Assembly: GCA_030528845.1 (NCBI GenBank)
Contig: JAUMYC010000118.1
Coordinates: 2,321 to 7,643, forward strand
Origin: Eubacteriales bacterium
GTDB lineage: Bacteria; Bacillota_A; Clostridia; Christensenellales; Aristaeellaceae
Direction: 5' to 3'
Length of the DNA: 5,323 nucleotides
Shown: piece after piece, positions 1 through 5,323 of the stretch
Layout: each line of letters opens with the position of its first letter
Position numbering within the stretch: position 1 is the stretch's first letter
Notes under the pieces: generated by a model
Told to the model about the DNA's origin: nothing
What the model saw: only the letters and a program-made list of their open reading frames with translations
Databases searched by the model: none
Made by a program: the position numbers and the translations under genes

Positions 1-2
1 CC

Positions 3-1076
3 AACCCGGACATCAAGATCGAATATGACGACGCGGCCATCGGCAGCGACATGGACACCAAGCTCAACAGCCTCTTTGACGCAGGCATCGGGCCGGACAT
101 CATCGGCCACGGCATCCTCTCCGTCGCCTCCCGCGTGGAGCAGGGGCAGTATATGGCGATCGACGAGTATTTCGAAACATGGGAAGGCAAGGATGATATT
201 CTGGAAGCGGTTCTGGCCAACGGGACCTACAACGGCAATATCTACGGCCTTGGCTATTCCGTCACGCCCTATGTCTTTGCCTATCGCAAGGATCTTTTCG
301 AGGCCGCGGGGCTCGACCCGGCCGCGCCTCCGACCACTTGGGAAGAGCTGGCCGAATACGCCCGCGCACTGACCGTGAAGGATGATTCCGGAGAGATCAC
401 GCAGGCCGGTTTTGCGTTCCCCTCCAGCGGCGGCAACATGGTCGAATATGACGTGTTTGTCTACGGCAACGGCGGCGTCTTTATGGACGAAAACGGCGAG
501 CCTGTGCTGGGCAGCGAAGAGCAGGTCGAGGCGTTCGAATTCCTGCAGAGCTTCCTGTCCGAAGTGAACATCCCCTATGACAACAACCAGAACAACCCCT
601 TCCTGCGCGGAAACGCCGCGATGTGTCTGATCAACAACGCCGAGCTGAGCGCGATGCTCAAGGATCCGGCGTATGCGGGCAAGATCGGCGTTGCGCTGCC
701 TCCCAACAACGGCGTGAACGGCACCTTCTGCGGCTGCAACATGCTCTTCATCTCCACGGACTGCGAGCAGCCCGAGGCCGCCTTCCGCTTCATTTCCTTC
801 GCGCTTTCGCAGGAAAGCATCCTCAAGCGCGCGCAGGATCTGAACGTGCCGGTCGTGCTGAAGTCCCTTGAGGACGAGTTCGTGGCCCTTGACCCGGACA
901 ACGCCGCCCGCAACGCCTGCGTGGCCTACGGCACGGGCATGCCGCGCGCCGTGTGGAGCTCCACCTTCCAGCGCCTGCGCAACGAGACCGTGCAAAACGT
1001 GCTCTTTGCCGAGGCGGACCCCGCAGAGATGCTCGACGCAGCCTATTGGGAGCTCATGGACGAGATCTCCCGCTGA
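3..1076 (+). CDS. ABC transporter family 1 extracellular solute (sugar)-binding protein, 5'-truncated by window edge
   Basis: Probable lipid-anchored binding protein that captures a sugar or oligosaccharide outside the cell and delivers it to a CUT1-type ABC importer. The frame is open to the left edge, so the ATG at 51 is internal; 357 residues are visible. Family proteins usually have about 400-450 residues, so the signal peptide, lipobox and first strand are missing. Visible hallmarks (fragment numbering): NGNIYGLGY near 77-85, then YRKDLFEAAGLDP near 94-106, then a TTWEEL segment with Trp 113; this order is typical of SBP family 1. The C-terminal part has the usual helices, including FRFISFALSQE and a final AAYWELMDEI. 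Five cysteines are present, two as a C-G-C motif at fragment residues 243-245, unusual for a secreted binding protein but compatible with an anaerobe. The substrate cannot be read from sequence. Permease and ATPase genes are not in the window. Family assignment is confident; sugar as ligand is inferred from the family. Confidence 0.92.
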   Translation, partial: NPDIKIEYDDAAIGSDMDTKLNSLFDAGIGPDIIGHGILSVASRVEQGQYMAIDEYFETWEGKDDILEAVLANGTYNGNIYGLGYSVTPYVFAYRKDLFEAAGLDPAAPPTTWEELAEYARALTVKDDSGEITQAGFAFPSSGGNMVEYDVFVYGNGGVFMDENGEPVLGSEEQVEAFEFLQSFLSEVNIPYDNNQNNPFLRGNAAMCLINNAELSAMLKDPAYAGKIGVALPPNNGVNGTFCGCNMLFISTDCEQPEAAFRFISFALSQESILKRAQDLNVPVVLKSLEDEFVALDPDNAARNACVAYGTGMPRAVWSSTFQRLRNETVQNVLFAEADPAEMLDAAYWELMDEISR

Positions 1077-1095
1077 GCACACCTATAATAAATAC

Positions 1096-1136
1096 AAAAA
1101 AGCCCCCGGAGAAATCGCTCTCCGGAGGCTTTTTTT
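1096..1136. terminator. Bidirectional intrinsic terminator between convergent genes
   Basis: A 12-bp stem with one C/A mismatch (arms 1101-1112 and 1119-1130) and a 6-nt loop is flanked by A6 on the left (1096-1101) and T7 on the right (1130-1136). Either strand therefore gives a GC-rich hairpin followed by a U-tract. It lies 24 nt after the binding-protein stop and 19 nt after the oxidoreductase stop, so it plausibly ends both convergent transcripts. Confidence 0.93.
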
Positions 1137-1149
1137 ATTGGATTGTCGA

Positions 1150-2217
1150 TCAGCCGACGACCAGTTCCCTGTGCTCCTGCGCGGACTGATAGATCTGCTC
1201 CATCAGCTGCGAGGTGATCAGCGCGTTGTCGATGTTTGCCTTGGTCTTGATGCCCTGCGGCGCTTTGATCAGGAAATCGCGGATCTCGTCGTCATACATA
1301 TTGTTCGGCTGCTGAGAGATCTTCGTCTCGGTCAGCATGCCGTTCTTGGTGCCGTAGATAGTGAAGCCGCCATAGTAGTTGAGCTTGATGCCGCCCTTGG
1401 TGCCGAGGAATTCGATGAACATAGCGTCTTCAAAGATGTTCTGCGCCCATGCGCCGTTCATGGTGATGGACGGGCCTTCGGTGCGGATCAGGCCGGTGCA
1501 GAATTCTTCGACGTCGTAGGTTCCGCTGTAATCCGGCGGGCCGGCCCACATGCTGGTGTAGGTGTAGCCTTCCATCTCCTTGCCGAGGATGGAGTAGCAT
1601 TCCGCGGAGACCGTCTTCACCTTGGGCTGGTTGATGCAGTACATGATCAGATCCAGGAAGTGAACGCCCCAGTCGATCAGCGCGCCGCCGCCGGCCATGG
1701 ACTTGGTCGTGAAGGGGCCGCCGAGGCCGGGGATGGAACGGAACGCGCGGAAGGAGCAATAAACGTGATAAATATCGCCCAGTTCGCCGGATTCGATGAT
1801 CTCCTGCACTTTGATGATATCGTTCTTGAAGCGGTTGCACACGCCGATATTGAGGGTATTACCTGTCTCATCGGCGGCTTTTTTCATTTCCAGCGCCTTG
1901 TCCGCGGTGATCGCGGCGGGCTTTTCGCACAGGACATGCTTGCCGTGGCGGAGGAAGTCGATCGCGATGGGCGCATGCACATAGTTCGGCGTGCACACGG
2001 AGACACAGGTGATCTCCGGATCGTCGAGGATGTCGTGATAGTCCACAACGACTTCGCCGGAGCCATAGGCGTCGCGCAGCTTTACCGCGCGCTCGGGAAT
2101 GATGTCGCAGAAATACTTCACCTGTGCGATATCCGCATTCGCCTTATAGCCGGGCATATGCGCGCTGGTCGCGATGGTACCGCAGCCGATGATGGCAACC
2201 TTGATTTTCTCGCTCAT
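1150..2217 (-). CDS. Gfo/Idh/MocA family NAD(P)-dependent oxidoreductase
   Basis: Cytoplasmic oxidoreductase of 355 residues, the usual family length, probably oxidising or reducing a sugar, polyol or sugar acid with NAD(P). The N-terminal Rossmann fold shows KVAIIGCGTIA with the dinucleotide-binding GCGTIA at residues 11-16. CTPNYVHAPIA at 75-85 and the signature CEKP at 97-100 (Lys 99) follow. The C-terminal substrate domain has GGGALIDWGVHFLDL at 176-190, where Asp 182, His 186 and Asp 189 match the family's conserved active-site block. A GTG in frame at 2226 would add MFP, but it overlaps the ribosome binding site; ATG at 2217 has GAGGTG six bases upstream and is preferred. The gene has its own promoter in the gap after rnr and ends at a terminator shared with the convergent binding-protein gene, so it looks monocistronic unless rnr transcripts read through. 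About ten cysteines suggest an anaerobic host. The substrate is unknown; relation to the neighbouring sugar importer is plausible but unproven. Confidence 0.93.
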   Translation of the reverse strand: MSEKIKVAIIGCGTIATSAHMPGYKANADIAQVKYFCDIIPERAVKLRDAYGSGEVVVDYHDILDDPEITCVSVCTPNYVHAPIAIDFLRHGKHVLCEKPAAITADKALEMKKAADETGNTLNIGVCNRFKNDIIKVQEIIESGELGDIYHVYCSFRAFRSIPGLGGPFTTKSMAGGGALIDWGVHFLDLIMYCINQPKVKTVSAECYSILGKEMEGYTYTSMWAGPPDYSGTYDVEEFCTGLIRTEGPSITMNGAWAQNIFEDAMFIEFLGTKGGIKLNYYGGFTIYGTKNGMLTETKISQQPNNMYDDEIRDFLIKAPQGIKTKANIDNALITSQLMEQIYQSAQEHRELVVG

Positions 2218-2223
2218 TGGAAA

Positions 2224-2229
2224 CACCTC
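2224..2229 (-). promoter_or_regulatory. Ribosome binding site deciding the oxidoreductase start
   Basis: GAGGTG read on the minus strand lies 6 nt before the ATG at 2217. It overlaps the alternative GTG at 2226, which rules against that longer start. The site sits in the 8-nt loop of a possible 6-bp hairpin, TTGGAA/TTCCAA (arms 2217-2222 and 2231-2236). Confidence 0.85.
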
Positions 2230-2275
2230 ATTCCAAGCTATTGCACGGCAGGCTTTCCTCCCATGCTCTGTCTAT

Positions 2276-2304
2276 AGAATACCAAAAAGTACTGGCGTTT
2301 TCAA
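2276..2304 (-). promoter_or_regulatory. SigA-type promoter of the oxidoreductase gene
   Basis: On the minus strand TTGAAA (2299-2304) and TATTCT (2276-2281) are separated by exactly 17 nt, close to the TTGACA/TATAAT consensus. Transcription would start near 2269, giving a leader of roughly 50 nt. The gap from rnr's stop to this -35 box is only about 30 nt and holds no terminator hairpin. Confidence 0.75.
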
Positions 2305-2334
2305 GAATATTTTACCGAATTTGCGTAATTTGCC

Positions 2335-4497
2335 CTATTCTTCGATGAGCTGCCAAAGGCGGAATTCGATATAGCCTTCCCGCTCTTCCACGCGCTCGAG
2401 ACGCACCTCGACCTTCTGGCCGATGCGGATCATCTTGCGGGAATACTCACCCATCAGGCAGCGCATATCCTCCACATAGGCATAGGGTTCGTCCAGCGTC
2501 CAGACAGGGATGCGGCCTTCGGCTGTGTTCGGCAGGCCGACAAACAGGCTCGTCTGCGTGGCGCCTGTGACCACGCCTTCGAATTTCTCGCCGATGTGCC
2601 GCGCCATATAGCGAGCGCGCATGCGGTCGTCCGCTTCGCGCTCGGCCAGCACCGCGGCATATTCTCCATGCGAGCAGTGCGAGGCGATCTCCGGCATGGC
2701 GCTCGTCCAGCGCGTGAGCCATTCTCCGTTGCATTCGCCGCGCAGATAGCTCTTGACGACGCGATGCACGGTCAGGTCGGGATAGCGGCGGATGGGCGAG
2801 GTGAAATGGCAATAATCCCTCGCGGCCAGCGCGAAATGCCCGTGCGGCATCGGGCCGTATTCCGCCTTGCGCATCGCGCGCAGGATCGCAGTATTGAGTG
2901 CGCTCTCCTCCGGCTTCCCCTTCACCAGCTCAAGGACTTTGCGCAGCTGCGCGGGCGCAGGCGTGGCAGGAACCTTCGCGGGGACCTCCATGCTCTCCAA
3001 GTAACGCCCAAGCTCTGCGATCGTGTCCGGATCCGGCGGCTCATGAACGCGATACGGGATGGGGATCTCGGCCTCACGCGTGTATTTTGCGACGGTCTCG
3101 TTTGCCGTCAGCATAAAATCCTCGATGAGCATTTCCGCTTCCCAGCGCTCGCGCGCCTGGACATGCAGAGGTTCTCCCTGTTCGTCGAGCTTAAAATCCG
3201 GCTCGGGCAGGTCGAATTCGATCGCGCCGCGGTTTTCACGCGCCCGGCGGATCGTGTGCGCGAGGCTGCGCATATCATCCAAAATGCTCTGCAGCTGCTC
3301 CGGCACGTCGTTCTCCTCGCCACGGAACATGGCGTTGACATCGCTGTAGACGAGTCTTGCGCAGGAGCGGATCACGCTCGGGAAGATCTCATATTCCACG
3401 ACCTTCGCGCCCTGCATGCGCATCATGCAACTCAGCGCAAGCCGGTTTTCGTTCGGCATGAGCGAGCAGAGGCGGTTGGAAAGCGCTTCCGGCAGCATCG
3501 GGAAAGTCATTCCCGGCAGATAAACCGACGTCGTGCGTGAAAAGGCTTCTTTTTCGATGGCGCTGCCCGGCAAAACGTAATGCGATACGTCGGCGATATG
3601 CACGCCCAGCAGCCAGCCGTCCTCCGTCTTTTCCAGAGAGACAGCGTCGTCGAAATCCTGCGCGTCCGCGCCGTCGATGGTAAAGAGCGTCAGGCCGCGC
3701 AGATCGCGTCGGTCCGCCATGTCGCTCTCGCTGACATTTTCGGGCATATTCCCGGCCTCCTGCGCCGCTTCATCGCTGAAGAGACGGCTGAAGCCGTGCG
3801 AAGCGGCGATGGCCTTGAGCGCAGTCCGCGCGTCATCCGCGTCGCCGATCACTTCCAGGATAAATCCCCTCGCAGAAACGCCTTTCTGCGGATAGCGGGT
3901 GAGCCGTACGATGACGACGTCGCCGTTGTGCGCGTCGGCGGGCAGGCCGTCGATAACGATCCTGTCGCGGATGCGGCTGTCCTCCGGTACGGCGACGATC
4001 TCCGGCGCAAACCTCGGCCTGTGCGGCCGTCTGCGCGCGCGGGCTGTTTTGCGCCGCTCCGGTTCGACGGGAGGCACGACCAGCGTTGCTGCGATCGTCT
4101 CATGCGCACGTTTTGCGATGGAAACCAGCGTGCCGCGCGCGCGTTCTCCCTTCTCCGTAATGCGCACGAGCACGGTATCGTCCGGCCATGCACTTTCCTC
4201 TTCCATATCCAGGCGGATGTCTCCGTGCAGCTCGCGCCGCAGTTCCTCGTCCAGCGGCCTGCCAAAGAGCAGTGAACCGCCGACTGTGACCCGGCAAACG
4301 ACGAGGCCGGCCTGTTCCGGCGTGGTATAGCGCCCTTTGCTCGTGCGCACGATCGCCGCGCTTTCCAGCCCTTCCTGCAGGATCCCTTCCAGTTCTTCCA
4401 TGCGGACGCCGGCCTTCTGACTGATAAACTGCGCGTCCTCAGCTCTCGGTCGATTTTTCAGCAGCTCGACCAGTTCTTCCAGTGGTAATGCATGCAT
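2335..4497 (-). CDS. rnr: Ribonuclease R (3'-5' exoribonuclease, RNB/RNase II family)
   Basis: Processive cytoplasmic 3'-5' hydrolytic exoribonuclease that degrades structured RNA and takes part in mRNA and rRNA quality control. The 720 residues carry the RNase R order: an N-terminal helix-turn-helix-like region (about 1-60), two cold-shock/OB regions (about 63-130 and 165-216), the RNB catalytic domain (about 260-585) and a C-terminal S1 domain (about 637-716). The catalytic motif TIDGADAQDFDD at 273-284 supplies Asp 275, 281, 283 and 284, matching the four metal-binding aspartates of the family. SVYLPG with Tyr 326 and HFTSPIRRYPDL at 564-575 are further RNB signatures. The protein is shorter than E. 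coli (813) and B. subtilis (779) RNase R and stops right after S1, with no lysine-rich tail. An Arg-rich linker (148-162) lies between the OB regions. ATG at 4497 is chosen because GGGAGG lies 8 nt upstream; a TTG at 4542 would be upstream of that site. It lies downstream of secG, separated by a terminator. Confidence 0.96.
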   Translation of the reverse strand: MHALPLEELVELLKNRPRAEDAQFISQKAGVRMEELEGILQEGLESAAIVRTSKGRYTTPEQAGLVVCRVTVGGSLLFGRPLDEELRRELHGDIRLDMEEESAWPDDTVLVRITEKGERARGTLVSIAKRAHETIAATLVVPPVEPERRKTARARRRPHRPRFAPEIVAVPEDSRIRDRIVIDGLPADAHNGDVVIVRLTRYPQKGVSARGFILEVIGDADDARTALKAIAASHGFSRLFSDEAAQEAGNMPENVSESDMADRRDLRGLTLFTIDGADAQDFDDAVSLEKTEDGWLLGVHIADVSHYVLPGSAIEKEAFSRTTSVYLPGMTFPMLPEALSNRLCSLMPNENRLALSCMMRMQGAKVVEYEIFPSVIRSCARLVYSDVNAMFRGEENDVPEQLQSILDDMRSLAHTIRRARENRGAIEFDLPEPDFKLDEQGEPLHVQARERWEAEMLIEDFMLTANETVAKYTREAEIPIPYRVHEPPDPDTIAELGRYLESMEVPAKVPATPAPAQLRKVLELVKGKPEESALNTAILRAMRKAEYGPMPHGHFALAARDYCHFTSPIRRYPDLTVHRVVKSYLRGECNGEWLTRWTSAMPEIASHCSHGEYAAVLAEREADDRMRARYMARHIGEKFEGVVTGATQTSLFVGLPNTAEGRIPVWTLDEPYAYVEDMRCLMGEYSRKMIRIGQKVEVRLERVEEREGYIEFRLWQLIEE

Positions 4498-4505
4498 TTG
4501 CGTCG

Positions 4506-4511
4506 CCTCCC
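4506..4511 (-). promoter_or_regulatory. Ribosome binding site of rnr
   Basis: GGGAGG on the minus strand lies 8 nt before the ATG at 4497. It fixes the start of RNase R and excludes the in-frame TTG at 4542, which has no comparable site and lies just after the upstream terminator. Confidence 0.85.
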
Positions 4512-4554
4512 TTCTCAGGCAAAAGGTTTCTTCCCGCCGCAAGGCAGGAGTACG

Positions 4555-4580
4555 AAAAAAGCCGACGGAAAACCGTCGGC
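4555..4580 (-). terminator. Intrinsic terminator after secG, upstream of rnr
   Basis: Read on the minus strand, a perfect 8-bp stem (GCCGACGG/CCGTCGGC, 4561-4580) with a TTTT loop is followed by T6 (4555-4560). It begins 19 nt after the secG stop. There is no T-tract on the plus-strand side, so it acts in one direction only. Outer arms GTACGA (4550-4555) and TCGTAC (4581-4586) are also complementary and could form a second stem tier that encloses the T-tract. The hairpin should limit co-transcription of secG and rnr. Confidence 0.92.
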
Positions 4581-4599
4581 TCGTACAGGCAGAAATAGG

Positions 4600-5070
4600 T
4601 CAGGCTTCTTCGGATTCACCTTCGGCAGAGGTCTCGGCATCCGCATCAGTTTCGGCTTCGCCGGTCGTCTCCGTCTGAGCAGCTTCGCCCTCGGTCTCAT
4701 GATCGTGGTCGTGGTCATGCTCTTCTTCGACAGTGCCTTCGGTGGTCTCGGTGCCTTCCGTTTCGGTTTCTTCGTAATGGATGGTGCCATCCTCATGGAT
4801 ATGATAATTGGGGGTCTCGGCCGGGTTCAGGGCAGAAGTGATCATGGTGGAAACGATGGCGAGCACGATAAACGCAGCAGCGCCGATCTTGGTGATCATC
4901 TCCAGCTTACCCTCGATGCTCTTGGCCTTGTTCTTGCCAAAGAAAGTTTCCGCGCCGCCGGTGATGGCGCCGAGGCCCTGACGGGTGCCTTCCTGCGCGA
5001 GGACGGACACAATCAGCACGAGCGCGACAAGAGCGAGAAGAATATTAACAAGAATGAGTACGGCAGACAT
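4600..5070 (-). CDS. secG: Preprotein translocase subunit SecG with extended acidic, His-containing C-terminal tail
   Basis: Small membrane subunit of the SecYEG channel that assists SecA-driven protein export. Residues 1-80 are typical SecG: a first membrane helix (about 3-25), the conserved cytoplasmic loop with QEGTRQGLGAITGGAETFFG (26-45) and GKNKAKSIEGK, and a second helix (about 62-80). SecG is usually 70-110 residues; this one has 156. The extra roughly 75 residues are low-complexity Glu/Thr/Asp/Ala/Gly with seven histidines, including alternating HDHDHDH at 118-124, and no lysine or arginine after residue 61. If topology follows E. coli SecG (both ends outside), the tail is extracellular. 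ATG at 5070 is chosen for its AGGAGG 8 nt upstream; a TTG at 5094 lies upstream of that site. The gene has a strong promoter of its own and a terminator just after the stop. Identity is certain; the tail's role is unknown. Confidence 0.95.
   Translation of the reverse strand: MSAVLILVNILLALVALVLIVSVLAQEGTRQGLGAITGGAETFFGKNKAKSIEGKLEMITKIGAAAFIVLAIVSTMITSALNPAETPNYHIHEDGTIHYEETETEGTETTEGTVEEEHDHDHDHETEGEAAQTETTGEAETDADAETSAEGESEEA
4603..4821 (-). other. Low-complexity acidic/His tail-coding segment of secG
   Basis: Codes for SecG residues 84-156. Glu and Thr dominate, with Asp, Ala, Gly and His; there is no lysine or arginine. Histidines fall at residues 90, 92, 98, 118, 120, 122 and 124; the last four form an alternating His-Asp run encoded at 4699-4719. 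Two pieces, HIHEDGTIH and HDHDHDH, resemble metal-binding tails seen in other proteins. The segment stays in frame with the SecG core and ends shortly before a terminator, so it looks genuine rather than a frameshift product. Confidence 0.8.
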
Positions 5071-5078
5071 GAATACAA

Positions 5079-5084
5079 CCTCCT
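5079..5084 (-). promoter_or_regulatory. Ribosome binding site of secG
   Basis: A perfect AGGAGG on the minus strand lies 8 nt before the ATG at 5070. It fixes that start over the in-frame TTG at 5094. Confidence 0.88.
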
Positions 5085-5094
5085 GTAATTCCAA

Positions 5095-5111
5095 CTAAAC
5101 AGCTTGTTTAG
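5095..5111. promoter_or_regulatory. 17-bp palindrome over the secG start site, possible operator
   Basis: CTAAACA, 3 nt, TGTTTAG: two perfect 7-bp arms. It overlaps the edge of the -10 box and covers the expected +1 near 5103, where a bound repressor would block transcription. Only part of it would be in the RNA, so DNA binding is more likely than an RNA hairpin. I cannot match it to a known operator family; chance in an AT-rich promoter is possible. Confidence 0.4.
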
Positions 5112-5138
5112 TATAACATAACCAAGAGCAATTTGCAA
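5110..5138 (-). promoter_or_regulatory. SigA-type promoter of secG
   Basis: On the minus strand TTGCAA (5133-5138) and TATACT (5110-5115) are spaced by exactly 17 nt. Transcription would start near 5103, leaving a leader of about 33 nt that ends in the secG ribosome binding site. The AT-rich stretch contrasts with the GC-rich genes around it. Confidence 0.82.
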
Positions 5139-5181
5139 TCGTTTTCTGCCCATCTCCTGCCTTTTTTAACGCATTTCATCG

Positions 5182-5322
5182 TTATTTTACCCGAAAACTT
5201 CTCTCCTCTGCACCTTGCACCCCCTGAAGGAGGCCCTCTGCGCCCTGCGCGGCGATGTTTCCCGCGGCAAACGGCTTCTGTTCCGGCGCATACAGCGTCT
5301 CTTGTTCCTGCAAAAATACATA
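5182..5322 (-). CDS. Probable C-terminal end of an unidentified gene, cut by the right edge
   Basis: An open minus-strand frame enters from the right edge and ends with TAA at 5182-5184, leaving 46 codons. It fits coding sequence: first codon positions are rich in G, third positions are fairly GC-rich, and the peptide is hydrophilic and mixed (for example FLQEQETLYAPEQKPF, then two QGAE motifs and an end RSFRVK). Of the other two minus-strand frames, one gives an Arg-rich peptide and the other runs on into the secG promoter. I do not recognise the family; it does not resemble the end of enolase, a frequent secG neighbour. No terminator is evident between its stop and the secG promoter. The short length makes this tentative. 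Confidence 0.42.
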   Translation of the reverse strand, partial: YVFLQEQETLYAPEQKPFAAGNIAAQGAEGLLQGVQGAEERSFRVK

Positions 5323-5323
5323 C

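Noticed and set aside
2218..2275. A riboswitch in the oxidoreductase leader
   Set aside because: The leader is only about 50 nt and shows no multi-helix structure or terminator; nothing resembles a known aptamer.
868..2277. A 469-codon open frame on the plus strand
   Set aside because: It starts inside the binding-protein gene in another frame, crosses the terminator and runs antisense to the oxidoreductase. The opposite strand has clear family motifs, so this is a GC-driven shadow.
2596..4275. Two long plus-strand open frames (314 and 231 codons) antisense to rnr
   Set aside because: They mirror the RNase R frame, are rich in Arg, His and Ala, show no family motif, and have no convincing ribosome binding site.
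4498..4542. A 15-residue N-terminal extension of RNase R starting at TTG 4542
   Set aside because: The extension overlaps the GGGAGG site that serves ATG 4497 and begins just after a terminator T-tract.
4699..4719. The His-Asp codon repeat as a microsatellite or CRISPR-like repeat
   Set aside because: It is only seven codons of alternating His and Asp inside a coding frame, with no spacers or repeated units beyond it.
4492..5088. A 198-codon plus-strand open frame antisense to secG
   Set aside because: Its Gly/Phe-rich stretch is the complement of the Glu/Thr-rich SecG tail, and it spans the secG-rnr terminator.
5071..5094. An 8-residue N-terminal extension of SecG starting at TTG 5094
   Set aside because: It is translated through the AGGAGG site; SecG proteins normally begin just before the first membrane helix, as from ATG 5070.
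5253..5323. A possible plus-strand gene start at the ATG near 5253
   Set aside because: The nearest AGGAGG is about 20 nt upstream, too far, and the short peptide has no recognisable character; the minus-strand frame fits coding sequence better.

Overview
The window reads as an ordinary chromosomal stretch of a GC-rich (roughly 55-60% by eye) Gram-positive anaerobe, most likely an uncultivated member of the Clostridia (Bacillota). This is inferred from strong AGGAGG-type ribosome binding sites, textbook SigA-like promoters with 17-nt spacers, intrinsic terminators with T-tracts, the adjacent secG and rnr genes, and cysteine-rich proteins. No rRNA, tRNA, CRISPR array, insertion sequence or phage gene was found.

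Layout, left to right. (1) Positions 3-1076, + strand: the 3' part of a gene for a family 1 extracellular sugar-binding protein of an ABC importer; its start and signal peptide lie outside the window. (2) Positions 1096-1136: a bidirectional intrinsic terminator serving this gene and the convergent gene on its right. (3) Positions 1150-2217, - strand: a complete Gfo/Idh/MocA-type NAD(P)-dependent oxidoreductase with its own SigA-like promoter (2276-2304). (4) Positions 2335-4497, - strand: complete RNase R (rnr), with all four catalytic aspartates. (5) Positions 4555-4580: an intrinsic terminator between secG and rnr. (6) Positions 4600-5070, - strand: SecG, the small subunit of the SecYEG translocon, carrying an unusual acidic, histidine-containing C-terminal tail. 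(7) Positions 5095-5138: a strong secG promoter with a palindrome over its presumed start site. (8) Positions 5182-5322, - strand: probably the last 46 codons of an unidentified gene that starts beyond the right edge.

The left half looks like carbohydrate uptake and metabolism, the right half like housekeeping (protein export, RNA turnover). secG-rnr is a common Bacillota neighbourhood that usually continues to smpB; here the oxidoreductase takes the next place. I do not see an undescribed multi-gene system. The signals most worth a second look are the His/Asp/Glu/Thr tail of SecG, the palindrome at the secG start site, and the two-tier terminator before rnr, which leaves only a short leader without an obvious promoter.
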